The notes: generated by a model not told the origin, from the sequence alone. A stretch of DNA of 64,000 bases from Synaphobranchus kaupii (GCA_029718625.1 CM056391.1:5465658-5529657); one strand, 5' to 3'; counted from the stretch's first letter, positions 38,836 through 51,739 are shown. Numbers and translations: made by a program.

Positions 38836-40250
38836 GATAATATTGTTGCCGAGTTGTCGGTCACCCTGGTGTTCTCAGTCACTGGTCAAATGAGTGTTAT
38901 CTCCACACACTCGCTCACAGGTTAAAATGACCAGTGTGATTCCATTTCGGAATGGAGAAAGTACCGTTTGTTTGTATATCTGGACAGCAGTGTAAACTGG
39001 CAGCACAGGCCCCATATTTCTGAACTGCAGACTAGTTAAAAAGAAAGGGTAAAAATAACACAACGTCAATGTTTAAAATGAGATTACCAAATAGTTTAAG
39101 TTGTACACAATTTATGGCAGAAGTAATACTAAATGAGAGGTAATCATGAAGTTATTATATTCAGTGAAGGACCGCAGGTATAAAACACATAAATATAAGC
39201 CCCAACAATCCCTTTATCTCTGACTGTTAGTGAGCTCTTTTTTCATGGTCTTTTCATTTACTGTATAATTCCTCAATGGATTAATTTTTTTAAAATTTTT
39301 AAAATTTTTTATTTTATTTTTGTAGTCAAAATGTTTTTTAGGTTTTTTTTTTTTGATTAAACACAACTTGGAATGGCCACCCTCCTAACAGTTAACAATT
39401 GTAGTTATGAAAGCATCCTGTAGAGGGCGCTGAAGGCCATGCTATTTTCGCATTTCAAATTCAAAGCACTAGAAACTGCACATCAAGATGGCACCTGTTG
39501 ATGTTGCTTTCCCTGCCTAAGAAAACACATGGAACACTTTGTCCTTCCGAGGCATTCCCATCTTGATAAATGATCTGTTCTGTTGGGAAGGAATATCGGA
39601 ATGGTTTCTTGGCTGTTCCTGTTACAGTGGAGTTTGAATGCTTTGTGCTGCATGGGAAGGTGAAAATTAGCCAACTTCTTGTGGGCAATATGTTGCGTGG
39701 CGCTTTCTTATTGATTTCTTTACATCAGTTTGAGCATTATTGTGGAATGTTAGATTAAAATGGCCACATTAATGAACGTCATTTGTAGGATTTACAGCGA
39801 TTGGATAAAAATGTAAATTCTGGAATGTATATTTCCTGGAAGTATTTCAGGGGAAAAAACAGGAGGTTACAGGAGCATGTCAGCTATTTCAGTTCTGTCT
39901 CAGTTTCCATAGGAACTAGGAGCTGACGGACTCACCGGTCCCTTTTAACCCGGTCATCCTGTTCTGTCCAAACTCTCTTCTCAGCAAAAAAAAAAAGCTC
40001 AACCTTTCACTTACTTTTGTACAGCTGCCACATGGTCACTTTCCAACACAAAGCATTTTTGAACTTCTTATCATTTTCAAAGCACTGCTTTTATTGGCAG
40101 AAAATGTAGGTTACCACCTAATTTCTGATTGTTTAGAATCGGTAGGAAAATTTACATTTACAACACACAAACAAACAACACATAAAGACCGGGACATTTT
40201 AGTTTATTTTCCGAAATTAGTGTGTGACAACCACCACAGTGAACAATAAC
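38836..40250. other. intergenic, nothing firm
   Basis: Short open frames near 39461-39758 on both strands lack splice support. A CTCF-like 'tgtagagggcgctgaa' is at 39419-39434. Confidence 0.4.
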
Positions 40251-40274
40251 TTTGAAGTGGGAAAATATGTTAAA

Positions 40275-40375
40275 ATAAGGAATAATAGAACAGCAGCTTG
40301 CTCTGTAAGGTGTCCTTGGGTTTGAGAAAGGCGCTATATAAATATGATGTATTATTATTATTCCCTGTTTAAATG
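40275..40375 (+). mobile_element. retroelement 3' tail with (ATT)n
   Basis: 'ctctgtaaggtgtccttggg' then 'aaggcgctatataaatatga' and an ATT repeat, the typical tail of a fish non-LTR element. Confidence 0.6.
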
Positions 40376-40559
40376 GCATCTTGGCTGACTTAATGACAGC
40401 TGTACTCGTCCAGCCTGCGCTAGTTTTAAAACCATAAACTCAAACCCGACTGTTGTGTGAAGCACTACATTCACAATTTCACAGTCTCCCTCCTGACCCA
40501 CTGTTGTAGGTTCATGTGTGTACTACATCTGAGTAAGTTATGTACTAATGGTTACTACT

Positions 40560-40665
40560 ACCGAATGATTAAGCACCGGCTCTTTGTTACCTAAAGCTTT
40601 TAGTATGCGCTTATGCAAGTCGCTCTGGATAACAGAGCTTCTGCTAAATGCCTAAATATAAACCC
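40560..40665 (+). mobile_element. SINE 3' fragment
   Basis: 'gcaagtcgctctggataaca' followed by 'gagcttctgctaaatgccta'. Confidence 0.65.
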
Positions 40666-41269
40666 ATTGTCTGGCGACACAAAATGGCTGCCGTGAGTCA
40701 CTCGGTGGAGGCAGTACATTGGTAGTGGAGTAGCAGCTCTTTAATCATTTCAATGGGGATTACAACATGCTGGAGAAATTCAGTTCACTCATTCATCAAA
40801 CCTTTTCCTGTTCATAACCCTTAGCTGACGTGATTGGCTTTAAACTGTTCTCAACACTTTGCTTATCCTTTGCAATTTTGGTAGTGTCCTACACATTATC
40901 TTTCTTTTTTTTAATGGTGGTGAAACATCTTGAGCACAGGTTGTCCGTCTCAGAGCTTGTGACTGCTCTAGAGGTCAAAATGGAAGGTTGGCCATTGGCA
41001 TCTTCACGTTGTCATGGCCCGACCCTAACAGGATGATCAATTGACTGTACGCAGCCTCGGGCATTTAAAACAAGCCAATAACTGTCGTTTAAACGCTGCA
41101 TCTTTTCGCGCAGGTTTTACGTCTCAAATTACGGCTGCAGGCATGCGCTCGTGCTGTCAACCTCACCGAAGTTTCCCTCATTGATCCGGATGCCATTAGT
41201 AGGCTACTGCACATCAGGATGATCGGACACACCTTCCCCTTCCCCCCCATGCACACATGTTCTGTGGAG

Positions 41270-41570
41270 CTCTGCATCGCTGGTCAATGCTTTAGCGATG
41301 CGAGCGAGCGCTGTGCCCCTCACGTGTCGGAAAATACGCCGCGCACGGCGCACGCTCCCTCCCAGTCTGACGGGATTGGTCCGGCCATTTTATCAGAGCT
41401 TTGCACATTTCGGTGGCGGGGGCCTCGCGGCTCAGCCTGCCCCGCGAGCGGAATCTATGGCCCCGCGGTAAATGCGTATGTCACTCGTCAAACCGCGACG
41501 CTGTCCTCCAGCGCGGAGGGCTGTGACATTGGGCGCGCGGCTCTCCTGCTGCTCTGAGTACGGAAGGGGA
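41270..41570. promoter_or_regulatory. CpG-rich patch in the slc44a1-abca1 interval
   Basis: Dense CpG (gcgatgcgagcgagcgc, acgccgcgcacggcgcac, ggcctcgcgg, gggcgcgcgg) in otherwise AT-rich DNA, with a CACGTG at 41320-41325. It resembles a small CpG island or orphan promoter; no transcript can be assigned. Confidence 0.4.
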
Positions 41571-42230
41571 AAAGACGAGGCTACGTGTTTCGCTACAGCT
41601 CTGTCACCGGTGCGTCTCTCGTCCACATCCTTGGGAATTCTGTCACATGACCTTTTAAAAATAGGTCGGTGTAGTAAAAAAACAAGCAAGCCCTGACACC
41701 GTCATTTACGGTTGTATAAATATGCGAATTATTTCTGTTCAGAGGAGGTTCGTATGTTTTCCCCCCCAGAGAAGAACCATTTTTCGGGCCGTCGGGTGGG
41801 AACTGCTGCTGTGTGCAGTTTTCCGTCCGTGTTTAATAACAATGTCTGTGGTGCAATGTGTAACGCCTCACGCCCAGGACCTTGTGCTAAAGGCTAGCAT
41901 TATTGTTCAATTATTATTTATTAGCCTTTACTTGTACAGGGTAGGTTGACTAAGCATGCATGCCCTTTCACAGCAATGCTCTGTTAACGACACCCCCATT
42001 GTGGGAGGAAACCGGAATACCTGGAGGACACGGGGGGATCATCAGGACCCTCTTACTGTGAGGCGGCAGTGCTGTCCACCGTGTCGCCGCCGTGGCGCCC
42101 AAATGCAGTTATCAGACATGCAGTTATCCGGAGTTGACGAAGGTGTGTGGAGGATCTTGGGTGAATTTCAGCAGCTCGAGTGTGGCTACCCACTGTCGTC
42201 CTCATGGAGCCCTGGACCCAGAGCCGGATA

Positions 42231-42427
42231 TTACAGGCATTTAGCAGCCGCTCTTATCCAGAGTTTACACATTTTTAAACATATTATCTATTTATACAGC
42301 TGGATATACATGTATACTGAAACGATTCAGGTTAAGTACCTTTAGCTCAAGGGTACAACGGCATTATCCTACCTGGGAATCGAACCTGCAACCCCCAGTT
42401 CCTTAACCATTATACTACACTGCTGCC
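42231..42427 (-). mobile_element. tRNA-derived SINE, well preserved
   Basis: On the minus strand: head 'gtagtataatggttaaggaa', B box GGTTCGATTCCC (42375-42386), body 'acttaacctgaatcgtttca', tail 'agcggctgctaaatgcctgt'. Same family as 6987-7150. Confidence 0.8.
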
Positions 42428-43137
42428 CTGAATGTCTGTATGGTACCTTGTTTGATCCTTAGTGAAAAGTTCTGTGCAAATAGAACTGGGGGGCGGGGGT
42501 GTGTCGGCAGCGTAGTCCGCCAGAGCGCCCTCCACGTGCTCATTGTGAGCCGCGAGGTCGGCCGTTCCAATCCAGTCACATGACCCGTCCGCATGTCTCT
42601 CCCTCTCTCTCGCTCCCATTCGTCCCATCGCTCTATACTCTGCTGTCCAATAAAAGCTGAAAAGCCCTAAAAATATAACCGGAAAAAAAAAACACTATAA
42701 GATTCACTGTCCGCTGCACCCCACTTTTAATCGGAAGAAGGCGGAAGCTTTCTGGTGTTAAAAATGAGACGACTGAAGCTCACGGGTCCCAGAATCTCAT
42801 TCTGAACCAAGGAGGAGCTATTTACAGCTGAGTCTGGCTCCTCTGGCTGCAAATGTAGCCGACCATTTCAAATGAACGGCTTAAAATAGTCAGTGACCCC
42901 TCCCAAAACAGGACGGACTCATGGCTTAATTAAACTACCTCTGCAGCCCACCTGCTTAAACTAGAGTCAATGACCCCTCCAGAAACAGTTGGGCAGGAAA
43001 TGTTCATGGTCGACCCAAATCCTTGCGCAGTCTAAGAATCCCCTCCAGCCAGGGGGGGCGCTGTTTTAAAACAACATGCTTACTTAAAATGGAAAATGAA
43101 CGGTATAAATGGACTGTCCTGATGTTTCTCATTGGCT

Positions 43138-43305
43138 GTGTTGGGAATGGTTCCCTATAGGTTTTATAATGCACTGTTTAGGGAATCCACTATTTTGTAG
43201 CGTGTCAGAATTCTCGTTTTTCTCAATTGACAATTTGGAAACCGTCAAAATAGCCAATCACCTAAATAGTGCACTATAAAGCGTATAGGGAGGCATTCAC
43301 AACGC
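43138..43305. mobile_element. small hAT-like foldback MITE
   Basis: 'tgttgggaatggttccctat' at the left is matched in inverse by 'gtatagggaggcattcacaa' at the right, with internal 'gcactgtttagggaatccac' / 'cacctaaatagtgcactata'. Confidence 0.55.
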
Positions 43306-43309
43306 AGCC

Positions 43310-44395
43310 ACTGTCATCCAGGCATAAACGGTAGATTCTGATTGGTTACAGCGACCGGCCGCGATAATGTGCGCGCATGCAATGTCCTGTTGATTGTCCT
43401 GTCAAAGGCCGGTCGTTATGGAAACGCCGTTATTTTACGGCACGGCTCATTATGCCGGCTAATGGCAAAGATTTTAGATATATGACAAGATACGTAACTG
43501 GCGCTTTTCCTCATTGGATTTTTTGTCCGCACAAGAGGAAGTGATCAGGCATGCGCAGTAGTGTTTTCAGTTAGCTTAGCAACTAAAGTTATATAACGTA
43601 TGCTTAGAGTGGCGCACATCTGACCGGCGCTAGCCGGATTTAAAGTTGGTTTTCGTTGGATAGTCAAAATCATAACAAGTTGTCAGTAGTAGTACTGGGT
43701 CCTGACAATCTATGCATATATAATCTAAAAAGAAAAGGTAGACTTTTGATTTAGTCTGTCTGATAATGACCCGTTTAGCGAACTGTTTTGAAAAAAACTC
43801 CATTGACCTCTAGTCATTCAATGAGCGCCTGTTGTCTGTCTAATAAGTTCCAAATGCGGAGGTTCCAGACCCAAAGTGGGACCTCTTGCTCCGATTACCC
43901 TCTTTGCTAATGAGCAGTAAGGAGTCGGCACCACGCGTTTCCAGCGTGCTAAGAAGGGGCCGGGTTAATGGGCTCAGCAGCTCTCTCCAATGGAGCTAGC
44001 TATAGCCTAAAACCCGAGTCTTTCGCGGCTTTCAGTACCATGGAGGACCGGCCTTCTGTGTGCTCCAAACCACACCCCTCACTGCCAGGGCTGCTGGGGG
44101 AAATTCTCAGGCCCGGTACAATATTATATTATAGTATAGTATATTATAGTTATATTATCATTCCCGGGACAATATTATATTACATTATATTATTATTCCC
44201 AGGCCCGGGACAGTAATATTTACCACACGGTCACAGACCATTGAGCCCCCCACCCTCCTCCTCCAGGCCTGGGACAGCGTACCCGTGTACCCCTGTACCC
44301 CCACCCCTGACGGCAGCCCTGCTCATGGTTAACCCGTCGAGCTGAAGACCATGGTCTCCAGCCAAACTGTCGCTAATCGTCCTCTCATCGCTTCT
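43310..44395. other. intergenic, nothing firm
   Basis: A plus-strand open frame from 43968 has no adequate donor in phase with the candidate exon at 44401. A TATTATA-rich duplicated patch lies at 44115-44215. Confidence 0.35.
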
Positions 44396-44400
44396 CCAGG

Positions 44401-44688
44401 GGTGATGTCACATCCTGTAGCTCACTGGTGTCTCTGAGCTCAGTCCATTCGGTAAAGGCGTTGAGTCAGAGGAAAAAACTCCGTTGGAAGGATGGACACA
44501 GTGTTGAGGAAGAGGATGACACTCGTCGGAATATCAGACACGGGAAAAGCACGGGTTCGTTTGGTTCAGAAAGGAAGTGTGTGTCCTTCTGCATTGGGCT
44601 TCTGAATGGATCCAAATTGGATCCAGCCATTAAAGCTTACATAATGTCCTCAATTTCATCACCAAGCAGAAGCACCAGGGCCTACTAA
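44401..44688 (+). CDS. possible orphan terminal exon, low confidence
   Basis: A strong acceptor (cgtcctctcatcgcttctccag, just before 44401) opens a 95-codon frame ending in TAA-like stop at 44686-44688. It includes VKALSQRKKLRWKDGHSVEE, EDDTRRNIRHGKSTGSFGSE and FCIGLLNGSKLDPAIKAYIM. The composition is protein-like (charged, Ser-rich), but I recognise no family and found no matching upstream exon. It could be a relic or chance. Confidence 0.2.
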   Translation, partial: GDVTSCSSLVSLSSVHSVKALSQRKKLRWKDGHSVEEEDDTRRNIRHGKSTGSFGSERKCVSFCIGLLNGSKLDPAIKAYIMSSISSPSRSTRAY

Positions 44689-44699
44689 TTTCATTGTTT

Positions 44700-46620
44700 G
44701 TTCCTTATTTCTGAGTGTAGTTCTGTATTCTCTCCTGTCACAGACAGAACGAATGAAAGGGGTAATGGGAAGGGGTAATGGGGGTTATCATTTACTGCTC
44801 CCTATTTGACCATACCAGTCCTCTCCTTAAATATATTCTCAATAAACAGACGCACATCAGTATTTAGATAGATCATTACTTGTATGTTTCCATATACTGG
44901 ATACAATTACAATTATGTAAATATAACTTCTCCCTGTGCATGGGAGATGATGTAGAGCTGTGGCTCTATAAGGAAGCTGCGATAGAATTTTCTAGAACCA
45001 TGCAATAAAGAGGAAATGTGGGGGAGTGGTTGGGAAAGGGAGGGTGTCACATGGGGGGGAGGGGGGGTGTGCAAGAATGAAGCGGTCTCTGGCGCCGCAC
45101 CAGAGCCAGTGAAAACTCGCTTTCCAGATGAGCAATGCAGGCATGACAATAGCCTCAAGGATGGAGGTAAATATAGGTTATTGTTCACAATGGGACTTTA
45201 CCCTCCAGTTACCTTCGATTCATTTTGTGTTCGTCTGTGACCCGCGTTGACAGTGTCGAACGCTCCTTGTTTACAAGAAAATGAAACCAATAGTGTCACA
45301 ATTTTTACTCTGTAAGAACAGTTGATTTAACACTGATTTATTTAACTGTTTAATCATCTAGATTCTTGTGATGATTGACAATCATAACAATTAATTTTCC
45401 TTTTTTAGTGATTCGGTCCTATCTCTTATAGTGTTAGGCAGTATATTCATAGCAATTATTAAAAACTCCATTGTTGCCATCATTCAGGGAATTTAAAAAA
45501 AATTCATTAATGCCACCATGCTCGCCACCAATATTTGAATAAAAGCTTATTGTTGTAGACCTACGGCCACAATCTATCATTTTGAGTGACTTTGATTTTA
45601 GTTACATTTAGATGATTTATATTAAATTATTAGTTTAACTGATAATGAGGCATAATGCTCTACACAAAGATTTGGTGTTTGAAAAAGGTGATTTTTTTGT
45701 TTTTGTTTTTAAATGTCAGACTGATGCTGTTGGCATGCCGTTCCCTCCCCAGTAGAGCCCGGAGGAGTGCGGATGTTCGCTGCTATCTTCTTTGTGTTAA
45801 TGCGATATCAGCATTCTGTGCTGCATGCTAAAAATAGCCAGGTACCTTTAGGACAAAACTAAGAACAAAAAATAAAACTCTGCTCCCTATATGCTAGAGA
45901 TGTAGCAGAGTCTTTATTAATATTCAAAAGCATATTCATGTTGGTCGCTCCTGTGCCCTCCTGTACCCTGAACTTTTGTTCACCAAGTCCCCCAGAATGG
46001 AACAAAGACAGAACAAGGCCCCAAATGGTTTATTTTACCTGCAGGTAGTCTTTTCTTTTTTACACCTTTGTGTGAGATTCACCCCTTTTCTGCCTTCTGC
46101 GGGTCCATGGAGCTGACTGCTTGGCCAAATTGTACTGCTTTGCTTAGTCAGGTCATGGTCCCTGCAGCAGACCTCAACGTTAACAAGCTTATTAACTATT
46201 TTGTCTATTTCAGACTATCGTTTTCAGGAACGCTTCTAGACCTACTAACCTACACACGGTCACTGTACGGTGGTAGACATGGCCGCGCTCCGTAGACTAT
46301 TTACGCACTCTGTAGACGTATGTAGGTAGGCCTACCAAGAATGTAATTATCACGCGCTCACGCGGAATTAGCTTTCACATTCCAAGCGAATCCACTTTGA
46401 GCAATTCTAACAAAGGGGGGGTCGCCGGGTTTCCGGAAAATTGTGAAACAAATATATTGCCTGCGTGTGCATACCATTGTGTTTAGGCTACGATATTTTA
46501 TAAGTTCCCTATATACACGGAAACCACTGATGCGTTCGTGATTAAGAACACTAGTCACTAAATAAGGGTTCAGCAGAACAGAAAGCAGTCCACAGCGGAA
46601 TGACATCATTTGCCTTTCAC
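44700..46620. other. intergenic, nothing recognised
   Basis: AT-rich with scattered short open frames; no splice-bounded gene. Confidence 0.4.
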
Positions 46621-46642
46621 CCAGTTTCTGCGAGCTGCAGTG

Positions 46643-46658
46643 AGGTTACTATCGGTCA
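46643..46658 (-). promoter_or_regulatory. abca1: distal DR4 LXR response element 1
   Basis: On the minus strand TGACCG-ATAG-TAACCT, preceded by CTT: identical to the DR4 element of the mammalian ABCA1 promoter as I know it. It lies about 8.1 kb upstream of the fish abca1 TATA box, in reverse orientation. Confidence 0.6.
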
Positions 46659-47240
46659 AAGCAGCTATGCGCGCGGAAGGGATAGAGAAGCGGTTTATTT
46701 CTCCCTCCCCCCTCTTGTGACTTATTATAATTCCTGTTTTTTTTTTTTAAACCTGTAAACGTGTATACTGTTGAATCTCGTCAACCTACGCCTAGTGTAT
46801 TTCTAAGACCTTTCATCTCAAACCAGTATTTCATCGCTGCTTTTTGTCTATATGTAACCACGCAGGAGTTTAACAACAGAATAACCCTTCACGGTTTCAC
46901 ACACATTCTCTTTCATAGTCCTGCTCGCACCGTACAACGTACGATCTTCTGCCTTTCCGCCTGTTTACAATCTAACCTGCATTGAGTTATTCAATCCACC
47001 AACCCAAGAAAGCCCTAGCCGGTCAAATTATTTCAAACTCTAGTCATTTAAAGCAAACAAAAAGGTTGCTTACAATAAGCCCAATGATTAGCTATGCAGA
47101 ATTTGTAATGACATAAACTATAACTGAAGCGTGCACATTTCATTCTGTCAATGCAATAGGCAGGCAGTGGTATCTGTATACAGTAGGCTAGTTTATCTAT
47201 TCACAGTGCATACATCACACGCAAACGCCTCGCGCTGTAG

Positions 47241-47256
47241 AGGTTACTATCGGACA
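47241..47256 (-). promoter_or_regulatory. abca1: distal DR4 LXR response element 2
   Basis: On the minus strand TGTCCG-ATAG-TAACCT, one base off element 1, about 600 bases from it and in the same orientation, in a local CpG-containing patch. Confidence 0.5.
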
Positions 47257-47259
47257 AAT

Positions 47260-49020
47260 CCTCCCTTGCGCGGCTTCTCGTAGTACAGTCGTTACAGAGG
47301 CTGGCATTCTTGACGGAAACAAAAAGAAAAAGACGCACTTTTATTCATGGTATGAATGTTCTATGACCGCTACTTTCACAAGATTTCTCAGCATTTCTAT
47401 TATATTAAAAGCTGTGCATTTTTAATGCGCCACTTCAGGGGGTTACCATTGTTCATTAACATTTTACTGAATGGCAATGAATTCGAAACCAGTTTATTTT
47501 AAAATATGAAATTATCACATCTTTACTGCAGCGCATTAATGCAACGCCTCCTCATGTTCCATACAATGAACGTTTAATTGTATTTCTCATCATGTGATGT
47601 TCTAGCTACACCAAACAAACAAACAAGTAGCTTATTGCTCTGAGAAAACCGTAGGCTATCCCAAACGATCAATTTACGCGAACTTGACCAACAGTAAGCC
47701 TATCAGCCAGTTCTGAACTTGTTCTTTATTCACAATTACTGTAAATTTGCAACTTGCACATTAGAAGCCATGGGATGCAATATCTGCGGTGTGTGGCAAG
47801 CTACAGAAATAGCGCTTTTCTTGTGGCGACGAAAGTGGAACAAGAAGAATCCTCTTAAGAATGATCAGAGACTGTAGACTATGGGCTACAATAAAATTAT
47901 GCGTGTGTTAACATGGACTATGTGCTGTCTAAACACACGCACTGTAGCCTATTATTGTTTATTTGGCATGCAGACTCAAAACTTAAAGCCAGATTTCAAA
48001 ATTATTCCTTTCATGTTACACACAGCGTCAAAAATGTATATGAACGTTTCGCACTAGTCTATAGGATAAAAAAAATCTTATGTCGAAGCCTCATATTATA
48101 ATACTAACATACATATCCTGCATTCTATCAGCGTTGTGTTCTCTGAGATTTCAGGGTGAAAATACCAATTGTGGTTTTTGCGACAAATCCAGTGGCTAAT
48201 TAACAATACGTGTTGTTTTGAATAACCCTTCACACGTTTCTGAATACAGATGTCCTATCTATAACAGAACATGTCATATGTTCACGTAAACACAAATGGA
48301 TCTCGGACTTGTTGTAGCAGTTGTAGTTTCCTCTCCGTAATCGTCGCCTACGGTTTGTGGTATGAACAACATCTCCCAGAGAACCCTGCTTCACCCACTA
48401 AAACAGCTGCTTGTCATTAAAAGGGCAATAACGCTCGAATCGCTGCAACAGCAGACGGACGAAAGAAATTCGTCAGAACAGATGAACACGATTGTTTTAG
48501 GATTTCCGTCTGCCCTACTTTAACAACTCGTGTGGTTAATCAACTCGTTGTCAGAATTAATGGTTTCTCCACAAAACAAAATAGCAAATGACACCATAAA
48601 CGCTGGAAACCTCTTTGAACTAAATGCACACTGGTTACAATCAAGTTTGAAAATTTGAAATGACAACTTTCTACGTGATGGGGAATCCTCATTTTAGGCG
48701 CAACTCTAGTATAGTACAACATAACCATGATTGAGGCCGAAGAAATTTGACCTCGGTTATTTGACTGCTTGTCCTCGAGGTGACACATTCTGCTAGAACA
48801 GGATGTGTCTGAAAATGCCTCCCCGGATGTCTGCGTGACGTCTACGTGCACTAACACGAACCTATTGATGTAAATACCGCTCTGCGAGATGTGCTTTTCG
48901 GCTTGAGCGTGATATGATGTCGCAGTTTATAATCGGCTTATGTATGTATGTACGCATGCATGCATCCCCTAATATTTTTTGCAGGGACATATGAACATAT
49001 GCTGCCAACAGCATATGTGT
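47260..49020. other. intergenic, nothing recognised
   Basis: A weaker DR4-like site (TGACCA-ACAG-TAAGCC) is at 47685-47700. Otherwise AT-rich unique sequence. Confidence 0.4.
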
Positions 49021-49025
49021 CACTG

Positions 49026-49460
49026 TGCAGTATGATATGATATGATAATCCTTTATTGTCAGATTTCTCTGAAATTTTCTTTTTTCATAGCAGCTCCATA
49101 AAAAAAACACACATCATAACAAGTTCAATACATCAGACAAGACACTAAGACACAATTACGGTCAATAATACATACATTGTTATAATATCAACATATCAAT
49201 CTTAGATCACCCCCACATTGCACTAGACCCATTTATTGCACACTCCACCACGGTCCGTGATACTGCACTTGCCACCATTGTTATTATTGCACAGTCCCTG
49301 GTTGCACTTGCCTGAAAAACCTGCCATCTTTATTGAGTAGCCTAATTGACTGGGGGATAAAGGAATTCCTTAGACTGTTGCGTTTGAACTGCGGAACTCT
49401 GAACCGCCTGTTTGAGGGCAGAATTCATTGCAAATACCTTCTTTGACTCTGATCTGATAT
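49026..49460 (-). mobile_element. non-LTR element 3'-region fragment (tentative)
   Basis: 'gatatgataatcctttattg' and, on the minus strand, 'aaggaattcctttatccccc' with 'ggcggttcagagttccgcag' resemble the 3' part of fish Rex1/LINE-type repeats. No reverse transcriptase domain is present. Confidence 0.35.
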
Positions 49461-49708
49461 TATGAAAACTTTTAAATTACCACATGCAACAGTTTTCTCT
49501 AAATGTAATCATGCAGCCACTTTCTGCTATGCAGTACACATTTACCCATCATGTGATACCAGGGGGGATAACAGCAGCAATCTGCACAGAATGGGTCTAT
49601 GTGCTGCCACCCATTATTATGAATAAAATCAGCCTCTGAAACTTTGATGCAAGGCCATTGACCTCCACCAGTTGGTTGATTGCAATAAAAAAAAAAATTT
49701 AAATCACG

Positions 49709-50190
49709 AGGATGAGCTGCATGAGGATGAGCTGCATGAGGATGAGCTGCATGATGATGAGCTGCATGAGGATGAGCTGCATGAGGATGAGCTGCATGAT
49801 GATGAGCTGCATGAGGATGAGCTGCATGAGGATGAGCTGCATGAGGATGAGCCTGCATGAGGATGAGCTGCATGAGGATGAGCCTGCATGAGGATGAGCT
49901 GCATGAGGATGAGCTGCATGAGGGTGAGCTGCATGAGGATGAGCTGCATGAGGATGAGCTGCATGAGGGTGAGCTGCATGAGGATGAGCCTGCATGAGGG
50001 TGAGCTGCATGAGGGTGAGCTGCATGAGGGTGAGCTGCATGAGGGTGAGCTGCATGAGGGTGAGCTGCATGAGGATGAGCTGCATGAGGATGAGCTGCAT
50101 GAGGATGAGCTGCATGAGGGTGAGCTGCATGAGGGTGAGCTGCATGAGGGTGAGCTGCATGAGGGTGAGCTGCATGAGGGTGAGCTGCAT
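49709..50190. repeat. 15-bp minisatellite, ~32 copies
   Basis: Unit 'gatgagctgcatgag', with g/a (gagGatg vs gagGgtg) variants in blocks and four 16-bp units ('gagcctgcatgag'). Unit length divisible by 3 keeps all six frames open; the resulting peptide repeats (ELHED, HAAHP, MRMSC) are not taken as genes. Confidence 0.95.
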
Positions 50191-50219
50191 GTTTTCATTG
50201 TAGTTCGGTGCAGCTTGAA

Positions 50220-51300
50220 TTTTAAGGCTATCAGGGTGACCTGAGGGAAATCCTCTAAAATGTCACTGACGCTTGCTACAGTATAACATGGGGAAAGTGG
50301 CTAAGATGTCACTGACGCTTGCTACAGTATAACATGGGGAAACTGGCTAAGAAGGTATGACCTCGTGTGGAGAATGTGTCTTCCTTCAGAGAAGTCCAGT
50401 TCCTGCATGATGCAGTGTTTCTAAAGCTGCGATTCGGGCTGTGCCAGTCTGGTGTCTGCGGCAAATCGGCAAGGAACGGCTCTATTCTGACAAGTGGCAG
50501 AAATCCTAGAGTGACACTGTGCTGTGGGTGTTATGACCGAGACAGGAAAGATGCACAACGCACTGCTGGGGGTGTCAATAAATACATGCATGTATGAAAA
50601 TATGCTTTTTCACAAATACAGTCATTGTATCGCTGCTTGACGTGAGTTTCTGGCTCTGTTCTGTGTTTTTATTAATACGCCGTGTGGCTTTAAATGACCA
50701 GGAAGAAGGGCACCTGACTGACAGAACCACACTAACCAGTCCAGCTGCAAAGCAGCCCAGCTGCAAAGCAGCCCCATCCCAGTTAACTTTGCATTTCCCA
50801 TCTTACTGCTAATTATTCTGCACCTTGCAGCTTCACTGAGGCACAGAAACTGAAACCAAGAGGCTTGTTTTGAGCATTAAACTCAGTCAAATATCCAGCT
50901 GAATAAATGGATTGTCGGTAAAACAAAAATAATAATAATAATCTGTGTAAGAACATCTGTAAAATGCCAAAATGTAAATTCCTGTTAAAGAGAATCACTG
51001 AACAAACCTAAGAGCAGAGTTAATGCATGTGTGTTCACTTACAGTACAGTTTACCCATATATGCCATAGACATGCATGCAATGTATCGTACACATTTGGG
51101 TAAATATTATTATGCATAAGCGTGTGTTATTAAAACAATTATACATCTTCAATAAATATATTGCAGCAGTTGTCAAATTGCGTGAAGAAAAACCTGTAAA
51201 CAAATGAATGACCCCTCTTTAATGCAACAGTTTGACCATCTGAACAGCGAAACACATGCACATCAGCCAGAGAACTCAAAGCATTCCCACCCTCATGGGA
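50220..51300. other. intergenic, nothing firm
   Basis: A 50-base tandem duplication ('aaatgtcactgacgcttgct' ...) at 50257-50350. No gene seen. Confidence 0.4.
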
Positions 51301-51312
51301 AGAAATCTCCGG

Positions 51313-51451
<139 letters not shown>

Positions 51452-51453
51452 GT

Positions 51454-51686
51454 ACACATCCACTGAGCCAACAGAGACTACACATCCACTGAAGCAACAG
51501 AGACTACACATCCACTGAAGCAACAGAGACTACACATCCACTGAAGCAACAGAGACTACACATCCACTGAGCCAACAGAGACTACACATCCACTGAAGCA
51601 ACAGAGACTACACATCCACTGAAGCAACAGAGACTACACATCCACTGAGCCAACAGAGACTACACATCCACTGAGCCAACAGAGAC
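51454..51686. repeat. 26-bp tandem repeat, ~9 copies
   Basis: 'tacacatccactgaagcaac' + 'agagac', with a/g variants (gaagca/gagcca). Confidence 0.95.
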
Positions 51687-51739
51687 TCTGCTGAGCTCTA
51701 CATAATGTGAATAATGATCAAAGTTCAGGATAATTTAAT

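Noticed and set aside
42231..42427. A tRNA gene, because of the GGTTCGATTCCC box
   Set aside because: The tRNA-like head is fused to a SINE body and lacks a full cloverleaf.
43968..44216. Plus-strand frame from 43968 as the upstream exon of the 44401 candidate
   Set aside because: The only nearby donor (G|gtacaa) leaves phase 1, while the downstream frame needs phase 2.
49499..50244. Open frames with ELHED / HAAHP / MRMSC repeats on both strands
   Set aside because: All are generated by a 15-bp minisatellite whose length is a multiple of three; no unique domain or splice context.
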